DNA of 64,000 nucleotides from CALDTK01 sp965215215 (GTDB taxonomy: Bacteria; Bacteroidota; Bacteroidia; Chitinophagales; Saprospiraceae). This document shows, in pieces, positions 1 through 9,829 of the stretch; position 1 is the first letter of the stretch, and each line of letters starts with the position of its first letter. The position numbers and the translations under genes are program-made. A model generated the notes under the pieces. It was not told the origin of the DNA. It searched no databases and saw nothing but the letters and a program-made list of their open reading frames with translations. The stretch is from the NCBI GenBank assembly GCA_965215215.1, contig OZ244043.1, forward strand, positions 4,154,001 to 4,218,000, read 5' to 3'.

Positions 1-424
1 CCTTCTTCAGCTCCACGCCGATGTGCTCGGCGGCCAGGCGCTTGAAGTTGACCGGGTATTGGTCCGACAAGAAACCGGCTGCCAACTGGGTGTCCACCAG
101 GTTCCGCGGGTGGCAATCGTAGTTCTGGTAAAGCAGTCGGTAGTCGTTCTCCCCGGCGTGGGTGATCTTGAGGATGCGCTCGTCCTCGATCAGTTCCAGG
201 AAGGGCTCTAGATCGTGCACGGCGAGCGGATCGATCAAAAACAGCCCGTTGGGATTGGCTACCTGGATCAGGCAGACCAAGGTTTTGTAGCGCTTCTCGC
301 CGATGAACTCGGTGTCGAAGGCGAGCCAATCGTGCTGCCGGGCATCGTCGGCCCAGCGTTCGAGCTCCGCATCATCGGTTAGAAAAGTGTATCGTAGGTC
401 CGGGCCGGCGGCGCGTGTGGTCAT
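1..424 (-). CDS. rnd: Ribonuclease D (3'-5' exonuclease), N-terminal part
   Basis: An open frame starts at the ATG at 424-422 and runs off the left edge, leaving 141 codons. The DEDD exonuclease motifs are visible: Exo I FDTEF at residues 36-40 and Exo II THAGENDYRLL from residue 88. Spacing and flanking residues are those of RNase D, which trims the 3' ends of tRNA precursors and other small RNAs in the cytoplasm. The Exo III motif and any HRDC domain lie outside the window. The gene is divergent from the AsmA gene. The family call is firm; only the C-terminal architecture is unknown. Confidence 0.88.
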   Translation of the reverse strand, partial: MTTRAAGPDLRYTFLTDDAELERWADDARQHDWLAFDTEFIGEKRYKTLVCLIQVANPNGLFLIDPLAVHDLEPFLELIEDERILKITHAGENDYRLLYQNYDCHPRNLVDTQLAAGFLSDQYPVNFKRLAAEHIGVELKK

Positions 425-510
425 AGAAGAAATTGCCGGCAAGTTAATCCTGTGTGGGACTGCTTATGTCACCTTTGTCGATCGCGACGTTCTGCCCTAA
501 GCCCGTTACT

Positions 511-518
511 TAGCTTTC
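511..518 (+). promoter_or_regulatory. Possible -7 box for the AsmA gene
   Basis: TAGCTTTC matches the Bacteroidota -7 consensus TAnnTTTG at all but the last position. It lies 28 nt before the ATG at 547 in the divergent intergenic gap. No convincing -33 TTG is seen. This is a weak, position-based call. Confidence 0.3.
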
Positions 519-546
519 GCTAAAACCAGTCGTTTAACTCTCCTGC

Positions 547-3500
547 ATGAAGTATCTCAAGTGGCTCGCCATATCGCTCCTCGGCCTGCTCGTCCTGCTG
601 ATCATCTTCGTCGCCCTGATCCCGACGCTGTTCGGGGATCGGATCCGGACGGAAGTGGATAAGCAGATCGAAACCTACGTGAACGCCGACGTCGAGTACG
701 GCGACGTCGACCTTTCGCTATTTCGCAATTTTCCGCGACTCTCCTTCATCGTGGAGGAGGTGTCCGTTACCGGGCGTGAGCGATTCGACACCCTGCAACT
801 CGTGTCCATGCAGGAGTTGAGCGTGGCGGTAGACTTCTGGTCCGCCATCGGTAGTGGTCCCATCAAGATTAACGCGGTCGAAGTGGAGAAACCCGAAGTC
901 CACGTAACCATCCTGAGCGACGGGACTTCGAATCTCGACATTTTTAAGGAGCAGGCGGCGGATACTAGTACCTCAACCTCCGGCGGGAGCGATATCGAAC
1001 TCAAGCGCTACGCGATCAACCACGGCGACGTGATCTACGATGACCGCGCCGGAGGCATCTACGTGCACCTCGCCGATCTCAACCACGAGGGCAGTGGGGA
1101 TTTTACCGCTACCGAATTCGATCTAGACACGAAAACGTCGATAGCCGGCACCGATATCGCGCTGGCCGGCATCGCCTACCTCGATCGAGCTTCGGTCGAC
1201 TACGACGCCAGGCTACTCATAAACACCGCCACCGCCCTCGTGACGCTGTCCGACAACGAGCTCCGGGTGAACGAGCTGCTGACCAAAGCGGATGGCACCG
1301 TGGGCATCCCCGGCGAGGACGGCGTGATCCCGGTCGATCTCAGACTCGAGACGCCGGATCAAGACTTCCGGGCCCTGTGGTCGGTAGTCCCGGCCCCGTT
1401 CACGAAGGACCTCGATGGACTCAAAACGAGTGGCGCATTTGCGTTGAAAGGGGTAATTAAGGGGAACTACGTACCTGAGCCGCAGGCTTTGCCCAGCTTC
1501 GCTTTCGACCTGACCGTCGACGATGCATCGGTGCAGTACCCGGATCTGCCGAAAGCGATTACGGGGATTAACGCTAGCGCCGGGGTTCGGTCCGCCGGTC
1601 TCGATCTAGCCGATCTACTGATCGACGTGGAACGCTTCGCGTTTCGACTCGGCGCGAACCCCTTCAACGGCAGCCTGCGCATCCGACAGGGGACCACCAA
1701 CCCGGCGTTCAACCTGACCGCCGAGGGTCGCGTCGATCTAGCCGACCTGAAGGAGGCGCTACCGCTCGAGGACATCGAGCAGTTCGCGGGCGTAGTCAGC
1801 TTCGATCTGCAGGCTAACGGTACCGCCGCGGGTGCGGAGGCCGACCTACGGAGTGTCAACAGCAAGGGCGTCGCCGAGCTCACCGGAATCGTCTACGACG
1901 CTATCGGCATGCCGAAGGTGGAAGTGCGCGCGGGCCGCGCAAACTTTACCGGTCAACAGGTGGCGCTGGAAGGGTTCGATATTCGTGCAGGACGCTCCGA
2001 CGTAGCGCTCTCGGGCTCGCTCACCGATCCGTTTGCCTTGGCCACCGATCAGGGAACGCTCGGTGGTAAAATGATCGTGGAATCGCGGACGCTCGACGCC
2101 AACGAATGGCTCGAACCGAGCACCGAGACAGGCGCGGCGGGTGACGGGGGCGCCGGCGTGGCCGAAGCACCGCTCGAGCGTCCGTTCGATCGCTTCGACA
2201 TCGGTTTCGATGCGGAGGTCCAACAGCTAGAGTACGACGTTTACACCCTGACCAACGCCGTTGCGAAAGGGAGCGTCAGCTCCGAACGCCTCCAGCTCGA
2301 CGCCCTCAGCTTCGAGACGGCCGGTAGCGATGTCGCCATGGAGGGTACGCTACAAAATCTGTTTGGCTACACCTACGACGCGGGCGAACTAACCGGTGAA
2401 CTGACCCTGCGGAGCGAGAAGCTCGACCTACTCGCACTCAGTGCCGTCGGTGTGGACCCGAACGCACCCGACGATGCACCGGCCGCCGAGGGCGAATACC
2501 TGGAGCTGCCCGAACGCATGAGCTTACGTATCGCCACCGATGTCGACCAGGCGATCTACGACAACGTGATCCTCGACAACGTGAGCGGTGACATCGCCGT
2601 AGCAAACCAATCCGCGGTGATCGAGGGAGGAAAGGCCGGTCTGCTCGGAGGGAACATCTCGATGGACGGCGGCTACCAGTACCTCGGACCGACGACTCCC
2701 CCGACGTTCGACCTCAAGTACGACATCCAGAACGCCAGTTTTCAGGAGGCGTACAGCACCTTGAACGTGGTCAAACAGCTCGCTCCGGTCGCGGAATACA
2801 TCACCGGTACCTTCAATACCAACCTGGTGATGTCGTCTACTCTAGGGAAGGACATGATGCCGGACCTAACGCAGCTCAACGCGGATGGATTCATCAACAC
2901 CATCGATGCGACGTTACAGAACTTCGGTCCGCTGAAGGCCGCCTCCGGGAAGCTCGGATTGAAGCAACTCGATGAGATTCAGCTGAAAAACACCAAAAAC
3001 TGGTTTACGATCGATAACGGTAACGTAACCGTACGCCCCTTCGACGTACAGTGGCAGGGCATCGACGCCACGATCTCCGGCACGAGCGGCCTGGACCAGT
3101 CCATGAACTACGATCTGATCGCACTCGTACCCCGTGAGCTGATCAGCAAGACTCCGGTCGGGGGCGCGGTCAACACCGGACTCGATTTTCTCTCCAAGCA
3201 AGCTAATAAAGTAGGGGTAAACATGGACGCCGGCAATTTGCTGCGGGTCAAAGTGAATATGAAGGGGTCTATCCAGGATCCGGACATCGGGGTATCGCTG
3301 CTGGGTACCGAGGGCGATGGATCGGCGAAGGACGCGGCCGGTGCTGCCGCCAAAGACCTCGCCAAGCAGGCGCGCGATAGTGTGGAACGTGTCGCGCAGG
3401 CCAAGCTCAACGAGGCCCGCGAGAAAGCGGAGGCTAAGGCCAAAGCCGCCGTAGATAGCGTCCGTGACGTAGCCGAAGATCGCGCCCGCGCCGCAGCCGA

Positions 3501-3642
3501 CGAAGCGAAAGCCCGGGCGGCCGAGAAGGCTGAGAAGGTCGCCGGCGAGGCCGCCGAGAAGGTGTCCGATCAAGCGAAGGAGAAGGCGACGGAGGCCCTG
3601 AAGGGCGTATTCGGTAAAAAGAAGAAGCCGGATGATCGGTGA
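547..3642 (+). CDS. AsmA family protein with a charged Ala/Lys-rich tail
   Basis: This is a 1031-residue protein with one N-terminal membrane segment (about residues 6-27) followed by a long beta-rich region. The repeated short strands and the late segment starting near GSIQDPDIGVSLLG are typical of AsmA-like C-terminal domains. AsmA-family proteins are inner-membrane-anchored periplasmic proteins linked to lipid transport to the outer membrane. The last 105 residues or so are different: an Ala/Lys/Glu helix with repeated KA-x-x-AE-type heptads resembling LEA or apolipoprotein helices, ending in KKKKPDDR. The ATG at 547 leads straight into the membrane segment. It is followed 19 nt later by purB. 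Confidence 0.85.
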   Translation: MKYLKWLAISLLGLLVLLIIFVALIPTLFGDRIRTEVDKQIETYVNADVEYGDVDLSLFRNFPRLSFIVEEVSVTGRERFDTLQLVSMQELSVAVDFWSAIGSGPIKINAVEVEKPEVHVTILSDGTSNLDIFKEQAADTSTSTSGGSDIELKRYAINHGDVIYDDRAGGIYVHLADLNHEGSGDFTATEFDLDTKTSIAGTDIALAGIAYLDRASVDYDARLLINTATALVTLSDNELRVNELLTKADGTVGIPGEDGVIPVDLRLETPDQDFRALWSVVPAPFTKDLDGLKTSGAFALKGVIKGNYVPEPQALPSFAFDLTVDDASVQYPDLPKAITGINASAGVRSAGLDLADLLIDVERFAFRLGANPFNGSLRIRQGTTNPAFNLTAEGRVDLADLKEALPLEDIEQFAGVVSFDLQANGTAAGAEADLRSVNSKGVAELTGIVYDAIGMPKVEVRAGRANFTGQQVALEGFDIRAGRSDVALSGSLTDPFALATDQGTLGGKMIVESRTLDANEWLEPSTETGAAGDGGAGVAEAPLERPFDRFDIGFDAEVQQLEYDVYTLTNAVAKGSVSSERLQLDALSFETAGSDVAMEGTLQNLFGYTYDAGELTGELTLRSEKLDLLALSAVGVDPNAPDDAPAAEGEYLELPERMSLRIATDVDQAIYDNVILDNVSGDIAVANQSAVIEGGKAGLLGGNISMDGGYQYLGPTTPPTFDLKYDIQNASFQEAYSTLNVVKQLAPVAEYITGTFNTNLVMSSTLGKDMMPDLTQLNADGFINTIDATLQNFGPLKAASGKLGLKQLDEIQLKNTKNWFTIDNGNVTVRPFDVQWQGIDATISGTSGLDQSMNYDLIALVPRELISKTPVGGAVNTGLDFLSKQANKVGVNMDAGNLLRVKVNMKGSIQDPDIGVSLLGTEGDGSAKDAAGAAAKDLAKQARDSVERVAQAKLNEAREKAEAKAKAAVDSVRDVAEDRARAAADEAKARAAEKAEKVAGEAAEKVSDQAKEKATEALKGVFGKKKKPDDR

Positions 3643-3661
3643 TGTCGTTCTTTCGCGAACC

Positions 3662-4999
3662 ATGCCATCACCCCTCACCGCGCTTTCCCCCCTCGACGGG
3701 CGTTACGCTGCTAAGACGGCTAACCTCCGACCCTTCTTCAGCGAGGACGCGCTGATTCGGTATCGGGTCCGCGTGGAGCTGGCCTACCTCAAAGCCCTCG
3801 TAGCACTCGGTCTACCTCAGCTCGCGGAGGACTACACCGACGGCTTGCGGCAATTGGAGCAACGGGTGGGCAGTTTTAGCGAAGGCGACAGCGAAGCGAT
3901 TAAGGCTACCGAGCGCGTGACCAACCACGACGTTAAAGCGGTCGAGTACTGGCTCAAAGAGGCCGCCGACCGCGTCGGGCTCGGTGCGGTGCGGGAGTTT
4001 ATACACTTCGGTCTCACGAGTCAGGACATCAACAATACCGCCATCCCTTGGTCGCTGAAGGACGCCTCGGAGGAGGTGATCTTGCCCGGGCTGCACGCGG
4101 TGTACGCGGAGCTCGAGCGATTGGCCCGAGATTGGAAGGACGTTCCGATGCTGGCGCGAACGCACGGCCAGCCCGCGTCCCCCACGCGCTTGGGTAAAGA
4201 GATAAGCGTGTTCGTCGAACGGCTGCGCGTCCAACTCGCCGAACCGGCGCTGCGTAAGTTCACCGCGAAGTTTGGTGGGGCGACCGGCAACTTTAACGCG
4301 CACTACGTGGCGTATCCCGACCACGACTGGCATGCTTTCGCCAAATCGTTTCTCGGGGACTTGGGTCTCCACCGCGTTGCACCGACTACGCAGATAGAGC
4401 ATTACGATCAGCTCGCGGCAACCTGTCACGCTTACGCTCGAATCAGCACCGTGCTGATCGATCTCTGCCAGGACGTTTGGCAGTACGTGAGTATGGAGTA
4501 CTTCCGGCAGCGTACCGTAGCGGGGGAAGTGGGTAGCTCGGCGATGCCCCATAAGGTCAACCCGATCGACTTCGAGAACGCCGAAGGGAATTTGGGCATC
4601 GCCCGCGTACTGTTCACGCATTTGGCAAACAAGCTTCCGATCAGTCGGCAGCAGCGCGACCTCACCGACTCCACCGTTCTGCGGAACTTGGGTGTGCCGT
4701 TCGGCCACCTGCTGATAGCCGCACGGAGCATCGTTAGCGGGCTAGGTAAGTTGCAGCTCAACGAGCGGGCCGTGCGCGCCGCGCTCGAGGACAATTGGAT
4801 GGTGACGGCCGAGGGGATCCAGACCGTGCTGCGTAGGGAGGGGTATCCGGCGCCCTACGAAGCACTCAAGACGCTGACCCGGGGCCAGGGTACCATCGGC
4901 GAGGAGGAGATCCGTAACTTCATAGCCACCCTCGACGTGCCGGAGGGCGTGAAGAAAGAACTACATCAAATTCGACCCGAAACCTACCTCGGTAGGTAG
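3662..4999 (+). CDS. purB: Adenylosuccinate lyase
   Basis: PurB cleaves succinylaminoimidazole-carboxamide ribotide and adenylosuccinate, releasing fumarate, in purine synthesis. The 445-residue product follows E. coli PurB from the start (LTALSPLDGRYA). It has TNHDVKAVEYWLKE, RTHGQPASP and the lyase signature GSSAMPHKVNP with its flexible-loop catalytic Ser. The open frame extends back to 3632 within the end of the AsmA gene. I chose the ATG at 3662 because family homology begins there and it does not overlap. It is followed by tRNA-Leu. Full length, no anomalies. Confidence 0.96.
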   Translation: MPSPLTALSPLDGRYAAKTANLRPFFSEDALIRYRVRVELAYLKALVALGLPQLAEDYTDGLRQLEQRVGSFSEGDSEAIKATERVTNHDVKAVEYWLKEAADRVGLGAVREFIHFGLTSQDINNTAIPWSLKDASEEVILPGLHAVYAELERLARDWKDVPMLARTHGQPASPTRLGKEISVFVERLRVQLAEPALRKFTAKFGGATGNFNAHYVAYPDHDWHAFAKSFLGDLGLHRVAPTTQIEHYDQLAATCHAYARISTVLIDLCQDVWQYVSMEYFRQRTVAGEVGSSAMPHKVNPIDFENAEGNLGIARVLFTHLANKLPISRQQRDLTDSTVLRNLGVPFGHLLIAARSIVSGLGKLQLNERAVRAALEDNWMVTAEGIQTVLRREGYPAPYEALKTLTRGQGTIGEEEIRNFIATLDVPEGVKKELHQIRPETYLGR

Positions 5000-5027
5000 C
5001 GCCGGCTAACTTGGCGCGGACTTCCAC

Positions 5028-5110
5028 GCCCCGGTGGTGAAATGGTAGACACGAGGGACTTAAAATCCCTTTCCCTCGCGGGAGTACGGGTTCAAGTCCC
5101 GTCTGGGGCA
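5028..5110 (+). tRNA. tRNA-Leu (anticodon UAA)
   Basis: An 83-nt class II tRNA. The acceptor stem GCCCCGG pairs with CTGGGGC, followed by discriminator A. The anticodon stem AGGGA/TCCCT encloses loop CTTAAAA, giving anticodon TAA. There is a long variable arm and a T-loop GTTCAAG. CCA is not encoded. Confidence 0.96.
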
Positions 5111-5119
5111 CACCGCACA

Positions 5120-5165
5120 AAAGCCCCCGGCCCGAGAGCAGGTGCGCTCGTCGGTCGGGGGCTTT
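5120..5165. terminator. Bidirectional terminator hairpin after tRNA-Leu
   Basis: A 13-bp stem (5120-5132 with 5153-5165, one G-T pair) has AAAG/CTTT ends, so it can act on either strand. It separates tRNA-Leu on plus from the OmpA-family gene ending at 5192 on minus. Confidence 0.8.
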
Positions 5166-5191
5166 GTCTTTAGCTGACTAGGAGATTGGTG

Positions 5192-7594
5192 CTAGCGAAC
5201 CGTCAGACGGACTTCAACACGACGGCCGAACGCGAGGTCTCCCGCGTCGAAGTCCTCGCCAACCGCAGAGACCGCTATCTGTGCGGGCTTTACACCCAGC
5301 GATTCGAGCGCATTACGCACCGCGCGAACCCTCCGCTCGGCCAGTCGCTGGTTGACCGCCTGCGATCCGGTTCTGTCCGTAAAGCCTTCGAGTTGAATCT
5401 GCACGTAGGCCGGATTTCGTTGGGCGGTCTGTGCGATCGAGTTGAGGCCGTTGAGCGACCCCGTACTGAGCGTAGCGCTGTTAAACTCGAAGAAGATTCG
5501 AGTGACCGACGTATTGGCGATCGAATTGAACGCCGCCACGCGTGGGTCATTTGGGGCGGGCGGGGGGAGTTGAGGTGCGACGGCATTCGGTGTCGAGCTC
5601 TGCTGAAGCCGGGCGATTTGCTGGCGCAACGTCTCGACTTCCGTAAGTAAGGTTTGAACCTGCTGTCCCGCGGCCGAGGTATCCGGTTTTGCCGCGCGGG
5701 TCGGCGCCGGCACGGGAACGGGTGCGACAACCATACGGGAGGTTTGGGGCTGTGCCGGAGCAGGGGCAGGTTGACCTTGCGCGGGTTGCGCGGGTCGAGC
5801 AGCGGTAGACGCCTGCAGGGCCGCAATCTGCGCCTGTAGGGCGGCGAGCTGTTGCTGCGTGGCGTCTTGCTGTGGCGGTTGACTCGCCGTGCGGTTGTCC
5901 GTACGCGGCGTCGACTGAGCGACGCGCTCCCGCTGGGCAGCGGCGACCCGCCTCGTTCGCCTGTCCCGTGCGTTTAGCGAGTCGCGTACGGCGGAGTTGA
6001 CTTGACGGATGCGCTGCAGGCTGTCGAGCTGCGATCTTACCGCCGCCAGCTCCGCTGTTTTGGCGGCAGCCGAACGCTGGGAAACAGTATTTTGGAGCTC
6101 GGTGGAGTCTACGCTCGCGAGCGTTTCAGCGCCGAGGCTGTCGAGCGTTTGCTCGAGGCTGTCGATCGAGGCAACCTGGAGGGAGTCAATAGATTCTAAA
6201 CTGTCGATTTGAGCTACCGTCGTGCTGTCAACCGTTTCGCCGTCGGCGGCGGTGAGCGCGGGGTCCAGCCCATCGACGGCCCGCATGAGGCTGTCGCTGA
6301 TCCGAATCTCCTCCTCGGTCCAGGTCGGATAGGTGGACACGATATTCGGGATGGTACTCGCCGTATCGGAGCTACTCGACGTGTCGACCACCGGCTCACT
6401 CAGCGCGATGTCGCGCATGTAGTCCACGGATGCCCCGTCTTCAATACTCGGAACTCGCCCCTCGGCGTCGACTTGCGTAGAATCGACTTCCTCGGGCTGG
6501 GTAAACGAAATCCCTGGGATACCCGGGAGCTCTAGCTTCTCGGCGGAGACGAGCGCGGGGGCTCGGGTCAAGCTGTCCGGCGTAAGCGGCGTGAGCTTCG
6601 CTTGCGCGGCGAACTGGAAGGGCCCCGACTGCTCCACCGCCGTATCGTATGGGGACAGTTCACCGATGATCACGCGCGGGGCAACGAACTGCTCGCTTCG
6701 GTCTCCGAAGTAAAAGCGTGCGGTGAGGTTGGTAAAAGCGTACCAATCGTTGCCCGACTCCCCGCGCGATAGGTTTGCGTTGCCCGATGGATTATTCGCG
6801 TAGTTAGCGAGCTCGGAGCCTAAATCAGCGCGAACCGGCCCGCTCACGTCGTCGAGGTTATCGGTACCGGTGTAGCGCACGTTCGTCTCGGCCTGGAGCG
6901 AGAAGTGTTCGCCGAGCCTGAAGTTGAGTCCGAAGCCGCCGAGTACGGAATAGGTGTATTTGCCGTACTCGGAACCGTTCGTCCCTAGCTCCCGCAGGGG
7001 GGTTTCGAACGTACCGTCGAGCTCGTCGAGGACGACGGGAGCGTCCGATCCCGCGGGAGTGGCCGAAATCGATCCATCCGCGGCGTAGGCGTACGTACCA
7101 TCACCCTGGTACGTGAGGTCTCCGTAAGTGTCGAACTTAGTCAACCCGACGCCAAATTTAAAGTACGGAGCCAGCCACGAAGTCTCACTGATCAGCTTTC
7201 CATCGTTCGCCGACCAGATCCCGTAGACCGATAAGTCGTTAATTTTGGTACGCACGTTCAGGCCGCGTGCAAAATTTTCGGCATCGGTGATTAAGTCCCC
7301 GTTCCACTTGATCCGACGATCGGAGGCGCTGAACTCGGAGTTCGTGTAGAGGATACCCGCCCCCCAAGCGTTCCCGAAGTACTGTTCGTAATCGAGGCCC
7401 CAGGAAGCGTAGTCGATGTTGTTGAAGAGCCTGCGCGACTCGCTCGTTGCGGGGAAGATTCGGTCGTTGAGTTCGCCGTAATAGGTCGAGAGACCGACCT
7501 TGACCCCGAGGCTCGAGACGGTTTCAGACTGCTGCGCGTGCGCGGAACCCAGGATGCTTAGCGCCGAAACGCCAAACGCAAGAAGCTTAGTCAT
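5192..7594 (-). CDS. OmpA-family outer membrane protein with long low-complexity linker
   Basis: An 800-residue protein with a signal peptide ending at AHA (about residue 20). A beta-barrel-like N-terminal region rich in aromatic strands runs to about residue 320. A Ser/Asp-, then Gln/Pro/Ala-rich linker with short coiled-coil stretches (LAALQAQIAALQ, VETLRQQIARLQQ) follows. The last 115 residues or so are an OmpA peptidoglycan-binding domain (FFEFNSATL, FTDRTGSQAVNQRLAERR). It should sit in the outer membrane and bind peptidoglycan. I take the ATG at 7594. A GTG at 7600 is possible and would overlap the upstream gene's stop, implying coupled translation. Confidence 0.88.
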   Translation of the reverse strand: MTKLLAFGVSALSILGSAHAQQSETVSSLGVKVGLSTYYGELNDRIFPATSESRRLFNNIDYASWGLDYEQYFGNAWGAGILYTNSEFSASDRRIKWNGDLITDAENFARGLNVRTKINDLSVYGIWSANDGKLISETSWLAPYFKFGVGLTKFDTYGDLTYQGDGTYAYAADGSISATPAGSDAPVVLDELDGTFETPLRELGTNGSEYGKYTYSVLGGFGLNFRLGEHFSLQAETNVRYTGTDNLDDVSGPVRADLGSELANYANNPSGNANLSRGESGNDWYAFTNLTARFYFGDRSEQFVAPRVIIGELSPYDTAVEQSGPFQFAAQAKLTPLTPDSLTRAPALVSAEKLELPGIPGISFTQPEEVDSTQVDAEGRVPSIEDGASVDYMRDIALSEPVVDTSSSSDTASTIPNIVSTYPTWTEEEIRISDSLMRAVDGLDPALTAADGETVDSTTVAQIDSLESIDSLQVASIDSLEQTLDSLGAETLASVDSTELQNTVSQRSAAAKTAELAAVRSQLDSLQRIRQVNSAVRDSLNARDRRTRRVAAAQRERVAQSTPRTDNRTASQPPQQDATQQQLAALQAQIAALQASTAARPAQPAQGQPAPAPAQPQTSRMVVAPVPVPAPTRAAKPDTSAAGQQVQTLLTEVETLRQQIARLQQSSTPNAVAPQLPPPAPNDPRVAAFNSIANTSVTRIFFEFNSATLSTGSLNGLNSIAQTAQRNPAYVQIQLEGFTDRTGSQAVNQRLAERRVRAVRNALESLGVKPAQIAVSAVGEDFDAGDLAFGRRVEVRLTVR

Positions 7595-7599
7595 GGTCA

Positions 7600-8778
7600 C
7601 TATTTGTCGAGCGATACGCGGAGATTGAGTTTTGCGCTCAAGCCGATAAACGGCCGCACCTGCACCCTGCTGCCCAAATTTTCGAAATCTCCGTCATCGT
7701 CGCCCTCGGCTTCGAGGAAGGTGGCGCCCGCGTTGAAGCGAACGAACTGGAACAACTTGTAGTCCAAGCCCAGGAAAAGCGGCCGCTTCACGATGGGTCC
7801 GGTGTAAGTGGTGTTCTCGATGTCGAAGTTCTTGAGGAACACCCCAACGCTAACCGATGCGTTACGGAATACTTTGGGCGCTACCTTGGTTTGAGCCAGC
7901 GGAAAGCCCAGCCCGATGAAGGGTTGAGCGTCGTAGTCGAGGTTGTCTAAATTTCCATCGTAGTAAACCGCGCCGTAACCGGCGACGATGCTAAAATAAC
8001 CGGGCTTGTCTTCGGCGCGGTAGTCGCTCACTACGCGCTCGGTACGGAGCATCACGATGTCCTGATTGAGGATACTGCGGAGCTCGCCGTCGATAAGGTT
8101 CATCAGCGAAGTGAGTGGGCTGGTGCGGGAGACGCCCCCGTTCACTTGGGCGCGGGCTAAACTGTCCTGGCTCGAGCCACCGACGGTCGCTTTGTAACCG
8201 TCGAGCTGGTCGAGTTGCTCGAGCACCAGGTCGGAGAAGCCCCGAAACGCCCCGGGGGAGGTGATCCGGTACTGACTCATCGACTGTAGGACGATCTGAT
8301 CGAGTTCTCGGCGGACCTTGCGCGCACTCTCCTTGAGCTCGATCTCGCCGTCTTCCTGCACCTCGTAGTTGAGGTTTAGGTAACTCTCGATGTTGGAGCG
8401 AACCTGGCGGTAGAGCTCCGTGCGCGCCGCGGAGGTGATGGTTCCGAAGAAGTTGATCCGAAATGTATAGTCGCGCCCCGGCGAGAGCTGGTAGTTCACG
8501 GGCACCGCAAACTCCTTGGCACCTGTCGTGCCGGCGGCCGTCCAAAATCCGGAATACAGCTCGTCACCCTTTTTAACTTCCTTGTCGTACACGTTGATCT
8601 CAACCAACTCCGTCGCGGGCGGAAGCGCTCCTTTGATGAGTAGATCCATCTCCGAGGGCAAGTCTTCGAATTCCCCGAATGTGTTACGAGCGAAGTCATA
8701 GGTCACTGTCGACCGCTGCCCGTAGGCAATGCACGTCAGCAAGCTGAAGCTCAGGAAAAGGGGTAGTTGTAGTCGCAT
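7600..8778 (-). CDS. Secreted hypothetical protein, probable outer-membrane barrel
   Basis: A 392-residue protein with an N-terminal signal peptide (about residues 1-20, ending CIAYG). A soluble mixed region follows to about residue 240. The C-terminal third has alternating strands and GVFLKNF- and FIGLSAKLNLRVSL-like segments typical of outer-membrane barrels. I do not recognise a named family. Its stop codon TAG (7600-7602) directly adjoins the start of the OmpA-family gene, so the two are almost certainly co-transcribed and may act together in the envelope. Confidence 0.75.
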   Translation of the reverse strand: MRLQLPLFLSFSLLTCIAYGQRSTVTYDFARNTFGEFEDLPSEMDLLIKGALPPATELVEINVYDKEVKKGDELYSGFWTAAGTTGAKEFAVPVNYQLSPGRDYTFRINFFGTITSAARTELYRQVRSNIESYLNLNYEVQEDGEIELKESARKVRRELDQIVLQSMSQYRITSPGAFRGFSDLVLEQLDQLDGYKATVGGSSQDSLARAQVNGGVSRTSPLTSLMNLIDGELRSILNQDIVMLRTERVVSDYRAEDKPGYFSIVAGYGAVYYDGNLDNLDYDAQPFIGLGFPLAQTKVAPKVFRNASVSVGVFLKNFDIENTTYTGPIVKRPLFLGLDYKLFQFVRFNAGATFLEAEGDDDGDFENLGSRVQVRPFIGLSAKLNLRVSLDK

Positions 8779-8829
8779 GATTTAGCGGTAGTGAGTGTGC
8801 CTGGTAAGGCCACAAGGTGGTCCTCCTGT

Positions 8830-9825
8830 TCAATAGGAAGTATCGGATGTTTGCGTAATGTGCGACTTTTGTCCCACCTTGCTCAGGAGCAGAATCACCC
8901 CGACGCCAAGCAATATAGCGAGCAGCGCTAGGGGCGCGTAGCTCGGTAGGCCGGTAGCCAACTCGTAGGCGGCCGGAGAGACCGGTGCCTCCTGGAGGAT
9001 CTTCGGGAGCCCGTGGTCGTCGAGAATCTGCTGTCCCGAATCGTCGGTCAGGTAGCGGGTTACCTCACGCCAGGGCCACAGCTTGTACAGGGAACCCAGC
9101 ATAAAACCCGTCAGCAACGCGAGCGTAGGCTGGGGGTACTTGGCGAAGAGCCAGGACAAGACCCGACTGAAGGTCACCAGGCCGGTGAGGCACCCGAGCG
9201 CGAACACGACCAAGATCGTCCACGCTTCACTCCCTCCCCCGCTGAGCGCCGACTTCACCGTCGGAATAATGTAGCCGTACATCCCCAGCAGGAGCAGCAC
9301 GAAGCTCCCGCTTATCCCGGGCAACAGGAGCGCGCTAATCGCTATTGCCCCACTCAAAAACACGAACCAGAGCGCCGTATTCCCGCCCGCCGGTGCGCCG
9401 GTAACGATAGCGAGCGCTGTGCCCAACCCGACTACGAACGCGACTACGGGTACCGCGGACCACGGCTTCACCAGGCGACCGATGTACCACACCGAGGCGA
9501 GGATCAATCCGAAGAAGAACGCCCAGATAATCGGTGGATAGGCTTCGAGTAGGTAGCTGATCGCAAACACGCCAAACACGAGACCGGCGAGCATACCCAC
9601 TACGAGATTCAGTAGAAACGGACCTTGGATCTCCAACCACACGGCGCGCACACCGCCTTCCCGGTAGACGCCCACCAAGCCCGGCCCCACCGAGGTAATC
9701 GCGTTGAGCAGCCGCTCGTAGATGCCCGTCACGAAGGCGATCGTACCGCCGCTCACCCCGGGCACCACTTCGGCCATCCCCATCCCCGCCCCCTTCAGGG
9801 CTACCATAATTCGCTCACGCATCAT
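8830..9825 (-). CDS. DUF368 family membrane protein
   Basis: A 331-residue polytopic membrane protein. The N-terminal signature GAGMGMAEVVPGVSGGTIAF and the internal repeat LLLPGISGSFVLLLLGMYG are the two hallmark PGVSGG-type motifs of DUF368. About eight hydrophobic segments can be seen. Some members have been linked to undecaprenyl-phosphate recycling, but I cannot show that here. The frame is open upstream to 9870. I chose the ATG at 9825 (or the next codon) because it lies 4 nt after the stop of the acetoacetyl-CoA synthetase gene, suggesting an operon. Confidence 0.9.
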   Translation of the reverse strand: MMRERIMVALKGAGMGMAEVVPGVSGGTIAFVTGIYERLLNAITSVGPGLVGVYREGGVRAVWLEIQGPFLLNLVVGMLAGLVFGVFAISYLLEAYPPIIWAFFFGLILASVWYIGRLVKPWSAVPVVAFVVGLGTALAIVTGAPAGGNTALWFVFLSGAIAISALLLPGISGSFVLLLLGMYGYIIPTVKSALSGGGSEAWTILVVFALGCLTGLVTFSRVLSWLFAKYPQPTLALLTGFMLGSLYKLWPWREVTRYLTDDSGQQILDDHGLPKILQEAPVSPAAYELATGLPSYAPLALLAILLGVGVILLLSKVGQKSHITQTSDTSY

Positions 9826-9829
9826 CCAC

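Noticed and set aside
2914..3678. 254-codon minus-strand frame opposite the AsmA tail
   Set aside because: The repetitive Ala/Lys codons of the tail create an open antisense frame; there is no independent support.
3812..4708. Long minus-strand frame inside purB
   Set aside because: Antisense shadow of purB, with no recognisable motif.
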